Part shown: positions 1-9,260 of the stretch, piece by piece
Layout of the letters: every line of letters starts with the position of its first letter
Position numbering within the stretch: the first letter of the stretch is position 1
Source: URHD0088 sp041488295
GTDB lineage: Bacteria; Pseudomonadota; Alphaproteobacteria; ATCC43930; CGMCC-115725
Reading direction: 5' to 3'
Assembly: GCA_041488295.1 (NCBI GenBank)
Contig: JBGPOZ010000172.1
Span: 1 to 10,456 of the forward strand
DNA length: 10,456 nucleotides
Notes under the pieces: model-generated
Seen by the model: the letters and a program-made list of their open reading frames with translations, nothing else
What the model was told of the DNA's origin: nothing
Database searches by the model: none
Made by a program: the position numbers and the translations under genes

Positions 1-2445
<2,445 letters not shown>

Positions 2446-2464
2446 AGCCGCAAGCGGCGGAAGG

Positions 2465-3292
2465 GTGCCGAGCGCCGTGAAAGGGTGGCTGACCCTCGCC
2501 GCGATCGTCGTCTCCGCGCTGTCCGTCGCGGCGAGGGCGGAGGGCGAAGCTAAGCATCTCGACCTCGCCGGCCGCACGGTCATCCTCGCGCCGCCGAACG
2601 GTTCCTGCGTGCTCGATCCCATCAATCCGCGCGAGTCGCAATTCATCGACTACGCGGCACGACTTCAGGCCGGCCGCAACAAGCTTGTCCTAACCTTCGC
2701 CGATTGCGCCGAGTTGCAGGAGTTCCGCGATGGCAAGCGCGACGGCTTCGCCCATCACGGGATCGTCCTCGTGACGCTGCAAGAGGGCGAGGTTCGACCC
2801 GTCGATATGTCGCGCGCGGAGCTCATCGAGTCCGCTGCGCGCTCGATCCCGAGCATCGATACGGGCGCCATGCTGGCCGAAATTCGCGACAAGATGACGG
2901 CGGCCGGCGGACAAGCGGTCATCAGCGATCTGAAGTCGCTGGGCGTGCTCGATCGCAATGCCGACGCGCTCCATGTCGGTCTCCTCATCGGCGGCGCCGT
3001 TACCCAGTTCGCTGTGACCGCGATCACGACCCTTAATGATATCCCGGTCTCCGTCACCCTTTACGAGCCGTTCGACAACAGTGTCGACGTGACGAGCCTC
3101 GTTGCCGCCCAGCGCTTCTATCTGCACGATCTCGTTGCAATGAACGCCGAGTATGAGGGACGGCAAGCGTGGGTGGGCGGTATCGCGCTGCAATGGGTCC
3201 TCATCGTCGCGGCTGTCGGCGTCGGCCTTGCCGCCTTGGCGGCCCTCACATGGCGCCTCTTGCGACGGCGGCCAAACCCGCCCGGGCACTAG
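2465..3292 (+). CDS. Uncharacterised exported protein with C-terminal membrane anchor
   Basis: I do not recognise the function. The 275-residue product begins with a signal-peptide-like segment (hydrophobic residues about 8-22, then ARA as a likely cleavage site near residue 25). A soluble region of about 210 residues follows, then one strongly hydrophobic segment (about 237-263) and an arginine-rich tail (RLLRRR). This predicts a periplasmic domain held by one C-terminal helix. The soluble part has only two cysteines, C48 (NGSCVLDP) and C81 (FADCAEL), which could pair in the periplasm. The PPNGSCVLDP...NKLVLTFADC pattern faintly recalls uncharacterised exported proteins of Rhizobiales, but that is from memory and unverified. 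The start is uncertain. GTG at 2465 has GGAAGG directly against it, while an in-frame GTG at 2477 (MKGWLTLAAIVV) lies 12 bases after that purine run and also gives a good signal peptide. It lies 19 bases after valS. Confidence 0.8.
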   Translation: MPSAVKGWLTLAAIVVSALSVAARAEGEAKHLDLAGRTVILAPPNGSCVLDPINPRESQFIDYAARLQAGRNKLVLTFADCAELQEFRDGKRDGFAHHGIVLVTLQEGEVRPVDMSRAELIESAARSIPSIDTGAMLAEIRDKMTAAGGQAVISDLKSLGVLDRNADALHVGLLIGGAVTQFAVTAITTLNDIPVSVTLYEPFDNSVDVTSLVAAQRFYLHDLVAMNAEYEGRQAWVGGIALQWVLIVAAVGVGLAALAALTWRLLRRRPNPPGH

Positions 3293-3387
3293 CGCTCTCT
3301 CCTGGCGTGCGGGTGCCGTGCGATCATGGCAGTCCTTGGTAAAGTGCCGGACTCTTTGCATTTGCGACGAATCGAGCGTACCTCCGC

Positions 3388-3416
3388 TGGCAAACGGGGA
3401 TAGCGCCCGGTATGTT
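3388..3416 (+). promoter_or_regulatory. Possible weak sigma-70-type promoter for the TRAP operon
   Basis: TGGCAA (3388-3393) and TATGTT (3411-3416) are separated by 17 bases, the ideal spacing. They match the -35 and -10 consensus at only 3 of 6 and 4 of 6 positions. Transcription from here would give a leader of roughly 35 bases before the dctP-type start. The site was chosen by eye in an AT-rich patch, so it is tentative. Confidence 0.22.
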
Positions 3417-3444
3417 TTTTGCTTCAAGTACGAAATTCGCTCAT

Positions 3445-3450
3445 AGGGGA
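3445..3450 (+). promoter_or_regulatory. Ribosome binding site fixing the dctP-type start
   Basis: AGGGGA lies 7 bases upstream of ATG 3458. It supports that start over an upstream in-frame GTG-like extension at 3419 and over TTG at 3515, which has no comparable site. Confidence 0.6.
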
Positions 3451-3457
3451 ACCGGCC

Positions 3458-4531
3458 ATGTATGAAGACGCAAAACGACTCCCGCTCCGGATCCGGCGCA
3501 CGCCGGATCACTCTTTGACCAGAGCGAGCGAGAGGTGTGTCAGGCGGATACGGCAATGGTTGATCGCCGGCATCGCTTTCGTTTTGTTGTCCGTACCCGC
3601 CGGCGCCGAGGTCTTGCGCGCCTCGCACCAATTCCCCGGCGGCAAGGGCGATGCCCGCGACGAGATGGTGCAGATCATCGCTCGCGAGGTCGCCAAGGCC
3701 AATGTCGGGCTCGAAGTCCAAGTCTATCCCGGCGCCTCGCTCTTCAAGCCGAACGATCAGTGGAATGCGATGGTGAAGGGGCAACTCGACATCTCATCCT
3801 TCCCGCTCGACTACGCCAGCGGCAAGGTGCCGCAATTCGGCGCGACACTGATGCCGGCGCTGGTGCGCAGCCACGAGCGTGCGGCACGCCTCAACAAATC
3901 GCCGTTCATGACCGATATCCGCAGAATCATCGAGGATAACGGCGTCATCGTTCTCGCCGATGCGTGGCTGGCCGGAGCCTTCGGCACGAAAGAAAAGTGC
4001 ATCCTGGCGCCCGCCGACGCCAAGGGGCTGAAGCTTCGCGCGGCCGGCCCGACTTTCGCCGAAATGTGGGCGGGTGCCGGTGCGTCGATCATCGCGACGC
4101 CGAGCAACGAGGTCTATAACGCCCTGCAGACAGGCGTGATCGACGCCACCGACACGAGCACGGGGAGCTTTGTGTCCTTCCGTCTCTATGAGCAGATCAA
4201 ATGCATCACGGCGCCTGGCGACAATGCCCTCTGGTTCATGTACGAGCCTGTCCTGATGTCGAAGATGAAGTTCGACCATTTGAAGCCCGACCAACAGAAG
4301 GCGTTGCGCGCGGCCGGCAAGAAATCCGAGGAATACTTCAGCGGCGCCGCGAAGTCGCTCGACGACGAGATGGTACAATCGTTCGAGAAAGCCAACAGCA
4401 AGGTCGTCACGATGAGCGCCGCGCAATTCGATGCGTGGCTCGATCTGGCGAAGCAGACCTCGTACAAGGAGTTCGCCGAAAAGGTCGAAGGCGGCCAGAA
4501 GTTGCTCGATGAGGCGCTGGCGGTAAAGTAG
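3458..4531 (+). CDS. TRAP transporter periplasmic substrate-binding protein, DctP family
   Basis: This protein binds an organic acid in the periplasm and delivers it to the TRAP membrane subunits encoded just downstream. From ATG 3458 it is 357 residues. The N-terminus is long and basic before a hydrophobic core (about 34-48, WLIAGIAFVLLSVPAGA), with likely cleavage after A50. The mature protein shows the family pattern: LRASHQFPGG at the start, a KGLKLRAAG segment whose Arg194 fits the conserved arginine that pairs with the substrate carboxylate, then NEVYNALQTGVIDATDTS, and helical C-terminal residues. Two cysteines remain after cleavage, C181 (EKCILAP) and C249 (QIKCITAP), one on each side of the ligand-arginine region. 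DctP-like proteins bind many acids, so the substrate cannot be read from sequence. The next gene follows within about 30 bases, so this leads a three-gene operon. Confidence 0.92.
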   Translation: MYEDAKRLPLRIRRTPDHSLTRASERCVRRIRQWLIAGIAFVLLSVPAGAEVLRASHQFPGGKGDARDEMVQIIAREVAKANVGLEVQVYPGASLFKPNDQWNAMVKGQLDISSFPLDYASGKVPQFGATLMPALVRSHERAARLNKSPFMTDIRRIIEDNGVIVLADAWLAGAFGTKEKCILAPADAKGLKLRAAGPTFAEMWAGAGASIIATPSNEVYNALQTGVIDATDTSTGSFVSFRLYEQIKCITAPGDNALWFMYEPVLMSKMKFDHLKPDQQKALRAAGKKSEEYFSGAAKSLDDEMVQSFEKANSKVVTMSAAQFDAWLDLAKQTSYKEFAEKVEGGQKLLDEALAVK

Positions 4532-4561
4532 GTGCGAACAGAGCGCGGCGAACTGCGTATC

Positions 4562-5077
4562 ATGGATAATTTCATCGCTGGTGTTGCCGCGCTCTCACGG
4601 CTGTGCGGCGTCGTCGCCGCAGCGCTCATCCTCGTCTCGGTCATCGTCATCTGCCAGATGGTGTTCGTGCGTTACGCGCTGAACCACGCCACGATCTGGC
4701 AGACGGAATTCGTGACCTACTGCCTCGTAGCCGCGACGTTCGTTGGCAGCCCCTATGTCTTGTTGCATCGCGGCCACGTCAATGTCGATCTATTGCCGCT
4801 CCATCTCGGCAAGCGCGGTCGCCTCCGTCTGGCTTTCGTCTCCGGCATCGTCTCGTTCGCCTTCGCGTTGCTCCTTACCGTGCTCGCTTGTGCCTGGTGG
4901 GAGGAGGCGTGGAGCAAGGGGTGGCACTCCGACAGCATTTGGCGCGTCCGGTTGTGGATCCCCTATCTTGGGATGCCGGTTGGCATGGGGATTCTCAGCC
5001 TGCAGTTCCTTGCCGATATCTGCGGCCTCGTGACCGGCCGCGCACTGCCCTTTGGTTTGCCGGAAGATAAGCAATGA
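4562..5077 (+). CDS. TRAP transporter small permease subunit, DctQ family
   Basis: This is the small membrane subunit of a tripartite sodium-coupled TRAP importer. It partners the large permease and helps form the docking surface for the binding protein. From ATG 4562 it is 171 residues with four hydrophobic segments (about 16-38, 50-68, 90-112, 132-157). Family features are WQTEFVTY after helix 1, the GSPYVLLHRGHVNVDLLP segment, and the tryptophan-rich stretch before the last helix, followed by WIPYLGMPVGMGILSLQFLAD. The start is uncertain. An in-frame GTG at 4532 sits directly after the previous stop codon and would add ten polar residues, and neither start has a strong ribosome binding site. 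ATG 4562 was preferred because MDNFIAGVAALSRL resembles usual DctQ N-termini. The stop overlaps the next start as ATGA, which suggests coupled translation. Confidence 0.9.
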   Translation: MDNFIAGVAALSRLCGVVAAALILVSVIVICQMVFVRYALNHATIWQTEFVTYCLVAATFVGSPYVLLHRGHVNVDLLPLHLGKRGRLRLAFVSGIVSFAFALLLTVLACAWWEEAWSKGWHSDSIWRVRLWIPYLGMPVGMGILSLQFLADICGLVTGRALPFGLPEDKQ

Positions 5078-6390
5078 CGCCGATCCAGACCGGCGTCGTC
5101 GTCCTTGTCTGCACGCTCGTCGTTCTCTTGTCGGGGGCGCCCGTCGCCTTTGCGCTCGGCGCGCTTTCCATCACCTTTCTCATCATCTTCCAGGGCTTCC
5201 CCAGCCTCGGCATCGTCGCCGATACGCTTTATGGCGGGCTCAACGACTTCACCCTCGTCTCGATCCCGATGTTCGTCATGATGGGGGCGGCGATCGGCTC
5301 CTCGCGCGCCGGCAGCGACCTGTACGAGGCGCTCGACCGATGGCTCTACCGAGTGCCCGGCGGCCTCGTCATCTCCAATCTCGGCGCCTGCGCGCTCTTT
5401 GCGGCGCTAACCGGCTCCTCGCCCGCGACCTGCGCCGCCATCGGCAAGATGGGCATTCCGGAGATGCGCCGGCGCGGTTATCCCGACGACATCGCCACGG
5501 GTTCGATCGCAGCCGGCGGCACGCTCGGCATCCTCATCCCGCCGAGCCTCACCTTCATCGTCTACGGCATCGCGACGGAGAGCTCGATCGGCCGCCTTTT
5601 TCTCGCGGGCGTGCTTCCCGGCATCATGCTGACTGGTCTCTTCATGGTCTACACAATCGCCGAGATCTGGCGCCGCGGCTTCCGAGCGCACGCTGCCGAG
5701 TTCCGTTACACCTGGCGGCAGAAATTCGAAACGCTGCCCAAGATCTTGCCGTTTCTCGCCATTGTCGGCGGCGTGATGTTCGCGCTCTATGGCGGCGTTG
5801 CGACTCCGTCGGAGGCGGCTGGTGTCGGCGCCATGCTCTGCCTCGTCCTCGCAATCATCATCTATCGCATGTGGCAGGCGGAGAGCGTCTGGCTGATCCT
5901 GCGCGACACGACGCGCGAATCGGTGATGATCCTCATGATCATCGGCACTTCGGCGCTGTTCGGCTACATGCTGACATCGCTTTATCTGACGCAATCGCTC
6001 GCCGAGGGGATCGCCGCCATGGCGGTCAATCGGTGGGTGCTGATGCTGATCGTCAACATCTTTCTCCTGGTCTGCGGCTTCTTCATCCCGCCGGTCGCCA
6101 TCATCCTCATGACCGCGCCGATTCTGCTGCCGATCATCACCGCCGCCGGCTTCGACCCGATCTGGTTCGGCGTCATTGTCACCATCAACATGGAGGTCGG
6201 GCTCATCCACCCGCCGGTCGGTCTCAACCTTTACGTCATCAACGCCATCGCCCCGGACGTGCCCTTGACGACCGTGCTCTGGGGCTCCGTTCCCTACGTC
6301 CTCTGCATGTTCCTCGCGATGCTGATTCTCTGCGTCCTTCCGGAGATCGCGACCTGGCTGCCCGATCACGTCATGGGCGCCGCGAAATAG
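5074..6390 (+). CDS. TRAP transporter large permease subunit, DctM family
   Basis: This is the large transport subunit that moves the substrate across the inner membrane using the sodium gradient. It has 438 residues, the usual family length, and is hydrophobic throughout with about twelve membrane segments. Conserved family blocks are SIPMFVMMG (63-71), YRVPGGL (92-98), TGSSPATCAAIGKMGIPEM (113-131), IAAGGTLGILIPPS (145-158), ATPSEAAGVGA (243-253), FFIPPVAIILMTAPILLPI (337-355) and EVGLIHPPVGLNLYVINAI (374-392). The GGTLGILIPPS and HPPVG loops correspond to the two re-entrant hairpin regions that hold sodium ions in characterised members. The start ATG shares bases with the TGA of the small permease gene. 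The gene ends 23 bases before the convergent HAD hydrolase gene, with a hairpin between them. I see no defect, and the transporter appears complete. Confidence 0.96.
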   Translation: MTPIQTGVVVLVCTLVVLLSGAPVAFALGALSITFLIIFQGFPSLGIVADTLYGGLNDFTLVSIPMFVMMGAAIGSSRAGSDLYEALDRWLYRVPGGLVISNLGACALFAALTGSSPATCAAIGKMGIPEMRRRGYPDDIATGSIAAGGTLGILIPPSLTFIVYGIATESSIGRLFLAGVLPGIMLTGLFMVYTIAEIWRRGFRAHAAEFRYTWRQKFETLPKILPFLAIVGGVMFALYGGVATPSEAAGVGAMLCLVLAIIIYRMWQAESVWLILRDTTRESVMILMIIGTSALFGYMLTSLYLTQSLAEGIAAMAVNRWVLMLIVNIFLLVCGFFIPPVAIILMTAPILLPIITAAGFDPIWFGVIVTINMEVGLIHPPVGLNLYVINAIAPDVPLTTVLWGSVPYVLCMFLAMLILCVLPEIATWLPDHVMGAAK

Positions 6391-6406
6391 CATCACCCGG
6401 ATAGCA

Positions 6407-6429
6407 CGCGCCGCTAAAGCCGCGGCGCG
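6407..6429. terminator. GC-rich hairpin at the convergent dctM/HAD junction
   Basis: CGCGCCGC (6407-6414) and GCGGCGCG (6422-6429) are a perfect 8-base inverted repeat around a 7-base loop (TAAAGCC). The stem overlaps the stop codon and last codons of the - strand hydrolase gene and lies 16 bases beyond the + strand permease stop. It could slow or stop transcription in both directions. It lacks a T-run on either side, so it is not a textbook intrinsic terminator. Confidence 0.4.
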
Positions 6430-7313
6430 ATGAAATCCGGCCAGATGCCGCTCTCGGCGCACAACGCCAAAGCGTCCCGCCCGCGACAGAACCCGTCCTC
6501 GACGAGCATGGCGCTGTAGCCGGCAGCCCTGGCGCCGAGCACGTCGGTGTGTGGCGTGTCGCCGACGCAGAGGATTCGCGCCGACGGGATGTCGGGATGG
6601 CGCGCGGCGACGCGCCGGTAGATTGCCGGAAACGGCTTTCCGAGGAAGACCGGCCGGATGCCGAGCTCGGCGGCAAGACGGTGCGCGTAGTAGCCGGGTT
6701 CGATGGCGATCGTGACGGCGCCGGGCGAGACGATGTCGGGATTGGCGATGATGAGCGGCCGCGGCCGCGCGGCGAGGCTGGTGCGGAGCAGGGCCTGGCG
6801 CTCCTCGGTCCACTCATCGCTCGAGAGAAAGACGAAGCCCGCGACACGGTCATAGGTGCGGGCATCGTCGCCGAGGCGGCGCATGCGGTGCGTCAGATCG
6901 GCAAAGGGCAGGGGATCGTCGGCGATCAGGCCGAGGGTCTCGACCGGCGGCAGGCTCGCGAGGGTTTCCGGCAAGAGGTCGATACCGGTGATGATCTCTT
7001 CCGCGCTGAAATCGAAGCCGCGCCGCCGGTATTTCGCGACCGCCATCGGTTTGTCGCAGCTCCCGTCATTGCTGAGGACGAGGACGTGTTTGCCCATGCG
7101 GCGCAGCGCATCGACCGCTGGCCGTGCGGTCGCGATCGGCGTGTCGCCGAGATTGAGCACGCCCCATGCGTCGAGGACGAAGAGATCGAACGCCGCGGCG
7201 ATCTGGGCGACATTGCCGATACGGCGCGGCGCGATGCGTGGCGGAGGCGAGGGAAGACGCGCGCTCGCATCAAGGTATTCGCGCCAGGCGCGGCCGAAAT
7301 CGAGGACAGGCAT
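6414..7313 (-). CDS. HAD-superfamily class IIA hydrolase, probably of the TIGR01459-like group
   Basis: This is a predicted cytoplasmic phosphatase of 299 residues; the substrate is unknown. The HAD motifs are in order: the nucleophile Asp48 in FVLDAWGVLN, motif II Ser81 in VLVLSNDGS, motif III Lys226 in FLGKPFPAIY, and motif IV Asp252/Asp257 in CVGDTPHTDVLGARAAG. The cap domain lies between motifs II and III, as in class IIA enzymes (the NagD type), and LIIANPDIVSPG agrees with this. The residue two after the nucleophile is Trp instead of the usual Asp. From memory, the alphaproteobacterial group TIGR01459 carries a D-x-W-G-V motif like this, so it is probably normal for the group. The 47 residues before the nucleophile make the N-terminus somewhat long, and no good ribosome binding site precedes the ATG, so a shorter start is possible. 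The gene is divergent from ilvD and convergent with the TRAP operon. Confidence 0.9.
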   Translation of the reverse strand: MPVLDFGRAWREYLDASARLPSPPPRIAPRRIGNVAQIAAAFDLFVLDAWGVLNLGDTPIATARPAVDALRRMGKHVLVLSNDGSCDKPMAVAKYRRRGFDFSAEEIITGIDLLPETLASLPPVETLGLIADDPLPFADLTHRMRRLGDDARTYDRVAGFVFLSSDEWTEERQALLRTSLAARPRPLIIANPDIVSPGAVTIAIEPGYYAHRLAAELGIRPVFLGKPFPAIYRRVAARHPDIPSARILCVGDTPHTDVLGARAAGYSAMLVEDGFCRGRDALALCAESGIWPDFIAPRL

Positions 7314-7381
7314 GCCCGGCTTTTACGCGACGCCGCCGACCTTTGCCAGCGGCAGAACGCACCCGATTCGACCGACCGGGC

Positions 7382-7411
7382 TAGGCAAACCCGCCGCTCT
7401 CTCGCTATGGT
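7382..7411 (+). promoter_or_regulatory. Possible weak promoter for ilvD
   Basis: TAGGCA (7382-7387) and TATGGT (7406-7411) each match 4 of 6 consensus bases and are 18 bases apart. The implied leader is about 30 bases and contains the ilvD ribosome binding site. This is by-eye matching in GC-rich DNA. Confidence 0.22.
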
Positions 7412-7433
7412 CCGTGGCAGAGACGAGATGCCG

Positions 7434-7439
7434 AAGGAG
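7434..7439 (+). promoter_or_regulatory. Strong ribosome binding site of ilvD
   Basis: AAGGAG is seven bases ahead of ATG 7447. It fixes the true ilvD start, although the same frame stays open for almost 600 bases upstream on top of the HAD gene. Confidence 0.8.
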
Positions 7440-7446
7440 TCCGGTC

Positions 7447-9183
7447 ATGCCCGATGATGTGAAGCGCTTGCCGATCGACAAGGCGCGCCTACCGAGCCGC
7501 CACGTGACGGTGGGACCCGAGCGAGCGCCGCACCGCTCCTACCTTTATGCGATGGGCCTCACCGACGAGCAGATTGCCCAGCCGCTCATCGGCGTCGCCA
7601 CGACCTGGAACGAGGCGGCGCCGTGCAACATCGCGCTGTCGCGCCAAGCGCAGGCCTCGAAGAAGGGCGTCGCGGCGGCCGGCGGCACGCCGCGCGAATT
7701 CACGACGATCACCGTCACCGACGGCATCGCAATGGGCCATGCCGGGATGAAATCGTCGCTCGTCAGCCGCGAGGTGATCGCCGATTCGATCGAGCTCACC
7801 ATGCGCGGCCATTGCTATGACGGGCTCGTCGGCCTCGCCGGCTGCGACAAATCGCTGCCCGGCGTCATGATGGCGATGGTGCGCCTCAACGTGCCCAGCG
7901 TCTTCATGTATGGCGGCTCGATCCTTCCCGGGCGCTTCCGTGGACGCGACGTGACCGTCCAGGACGTCTTCGAGGCGGTCGGCGCGCACAGCGCCGGCAA
8001 GATGAGCGATAACGATCTCCACGAGCTGGAATGCGTCGCCTGTCCCTCGGCCGGCTCGTGCGGCGGGCAGTTCACGGCCAACACCATGGCCTGCGTCTCC
8101 GAGGCGATCGGTCTCGCACTGCCGGGCTCGGCCGGGGCGCCGGCGCCCTACGATTCGCGCGACGGCTATGCCGAGGCCTCGGGGCAAGCCGTCATGGACC
8201 TCGTCCGCCGCAACCTCCGGCCGCGCGACATCGTGACGCGCAAGGCGCTCGAGAACGCCGCGATGGTCGTCGCGGCCTCGGGCGGCTCGACCAATGGCGC
8301 TCTCCACCTGCCGGCGATCGCCCATGAGGCGGGGATCGAATTCGACCTCCACGACGTCGCCGAAATCTTTAAGCGCACGCCTTATATCGCCGATCTGAAG
8401 CCCGGCGGAAAATACGTCGCCAAGGATCTCTTCGAGATCGGCGGGGTCCCGGTCCTGATGAAGGCGCTGCTCGATGGCGGGTTCCTGCACGGCGATTGCA
8501 TCACCGTTACCGGCAGGACGATCGCCGAAAATCTGGAGGACGTGGTGCTGCCGAAGAACCAGGACGTGGTGCGCCCGACCTCGGCGCCGATCACCGCGAC
8601 GGGCGGCGTCGTCGGGCTCAAGGGCAACCTTGCGCCGCAAGGCGCCATCGTCAAGGTCGCGGGAATGACGGAGCTGAAATTCCGCGGCCCGGCGCGCTGT
8701 TTCGACCGCGAGGAGGATGCCTTCGCCGCGGTCGAGCAGCGGCAATATAAAGAAGGCGACGTTTTCGTCATCCGCTACGAGGGGCCGCGCGGCGGTCCCG
8801 GCATGCGCGAGATGCTGGCGACGACGGCGGCGCTCTACGGCCAAGGGACGGGCGGCAAGGTCGCGCTCATCACCGACGGCCGCTTCTCCGGCGCGACGCG
8901 CGGCTTCTGCATCGGCCATGTCGGCCCCGAGGCCGCTATCGGCGGCCCGATCGCGTTGCTGAGGGATGGCGACATCATCGCGATCGACGCCGAGAACGGC
9001 ACGATCGCGGTCGAGCTCGACGACGCCGAGCTCGCCAAGCGCCGCAAGAGCTGGAAGCCGCGCCGCCACGACTATCAATCGGGCGCGCTGTGGAAATACG
9101 CGCAAACGGTGGGCGATGCCGAAAAGGGCGCGGTGACGCACCCCGGCGCCGCGATGGAGACGCATGTCTACGCGGATATCTAG
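7447..9183 (+). CDS. ilvD: Dihydroxy-acid dehydratase
   Basis: IlvD removes water from 2,3-dihydroxy-isovalerate and 2,3-dihydroxy-3-methylvalerate to give the 2-oxo acids that are transaminated to valine and isoleucine; it acts in the cytoplasm. The product has 578 residues, the shorter class. Candidate iron-sulfur ligands are Cys60 (NEAAPCNIA), Cys133 (GLAGCDKSLPG) and Cys205 (PSAGSCGGQFTANTM). Three conserved cysteines in this class fit a [2Fe-2S] cluster, as in characterised short IlvD enzymes. Magnesium-site residues include Asp92 (TVTDGIAMGH) and Asp134-Lys135. The catalytic serine is Ser481 in ITDGRFSGATRGF. The GGSTN motif (279-283) and YEGPRGGPGMREML (444-457) are intact. The C-terminus ALWKYAQTV...VTHPG...YADI is typical of alphaproteobacterial IlvD, which favours IlvD over the related sugar-acid dehydratases. 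One small variation is GSTNGALHLP, where I would expect Ala after Asn. It appears to be a single-gene unit. Confidence 0.96.
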   Translation: MPDDVKRLPIDKARLPSRHVTVGPERAPHRSYLYAMGLTDEQIAQPLIGVATTWNEAAPCNIALSRQAQASKKGVAAAGGTPREFTTITVTDGIAMGHAGMKSSLVSREVIADSIELTMRGHCYDGLVGLAGCDKSLPGVMMAMVRLNVPSVFMYGGSILPGRFRGRDVTVQDVFEAVGAHSAGKMSDNDLHELECVACPSAGSCGGQFTANTMACVSEAIGLALPGSAGAPAPYDSRDGYAEASGQAVMDLVRRNLRPRDIVTRKALENAAMVVAASGGSTNGALHLPAIAHEAGIEFDLHDVAEIFKRTPYIADLKPGGKYVAKDLFEIGGVPVLMKALLDGGFLHGDCITVTGRTIAENLEDVVLPKNQDVVRPTSAPITATGGVVGLKGNLAPQGAIVKVAGMTELKFRGPARCFDREEDAFAAVEQRQYKEGDVFVIRYEGPRGGPGMREMLATTAALYGQGTGGKVALITDGRFSGATRGFCIGHVGPEAAIGGPIALLRDGDIIAIDAENGTIAVELDDAELAKRRKSWKPRRHDYQSGALWKYAQTVGDAEKGAVTHPGAAMETHVYADI

Positions 9184-9244
9184 CATGTTGCGATGCACGG
9201 ATTCCGGAACCCTGTCCCGCTAGCGAGACTTCTTGAAAGCCCCG

Positions 9245-9260
9245 CCCCCGCAAGCGGGGG
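9245..9260 (+). terminator. Hairpin that could end ilvD transcription
   Basis: A seven-base perfect GC stem (9245-9251 with 9254-9260) starts about 60 bases past the ilvD stop. It has no following T-run and belongs to the larger repeat, so a terminator role is possible but indirect. Confidence 0.3.

Larger units (their letters stand above)
3293..3457. other. Non-coding gap before the TRAP operon
   Basis: These 165 bases separate the exported-protein gene from the TRAP binding-protein gene. The right half is clearly more AT-rich than the surrounding genes, including a run of six T at 3415-3420, which suits a promoter region. I found no strong terminator hairpin, no riboswitch and no supported small gene. 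Confidence 0.5.
7314..7446. other. Divergent intergenic region between the HAD gene and ilvD
   Basis: These 133 bases must hold the control signals for two genes reading outwards. A ribosome binding site for ilvD is clear. Only one weak promoter candidate was seen, towards ilvD. No leader-peptide attenuator with a run of branched-chain codons and no T-box-like structure was recognised. Confidence 0.45.

Noticed and set aside
3388..3404. Sigma-54-like site (TGGCA then GC) ahead of the TRAP operon, as known for dicarboxylate transport genes
   Set aside because: The spacing between the GG and GC pairs is two bases too long for a sigma-54 promoter, and no activator gene is present.
2690..3784. 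364-codon open frame on the - strand
   Set aside because: It spans two well-supported + strand genes and the gap between them, and shows no motif or ribosome binding site.
5052..6404. Open frame of 450 codons in another + strand frame over the large permease
   Set aside because: The product is Arg/His/Pro-rich without membrane segments or domains, as expected for a frame-shifted reading of GC-rich permease codons.
5407..6813. Long open frame on the - strand opposite the large permease (468 codons)
   Set aside because: It crosses two real genes and gives a charged, low-complexity His/Asp/Arg-rich product. The permease frame shows all family motifs.
6856..7446. In-frame upstream extension of ilvD
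   Set aside because: It would overlap the HAD gene and the ilvD ribosome binding site. The extension is Arg/Ser/Pro-rich and absent from known IlvD proteins, and AAGGAG before ATG 7447 fixes the start.
7489..9198. Very long open frame on the - strand opposite ilvD (569 codons)
   Set aside because: It is an antisense mirror of a highly GC-biased gene. Its product is rich in Arg, Ala, Asp and His with no recognisable domain, while the + strand encodes a textbook IlvD.
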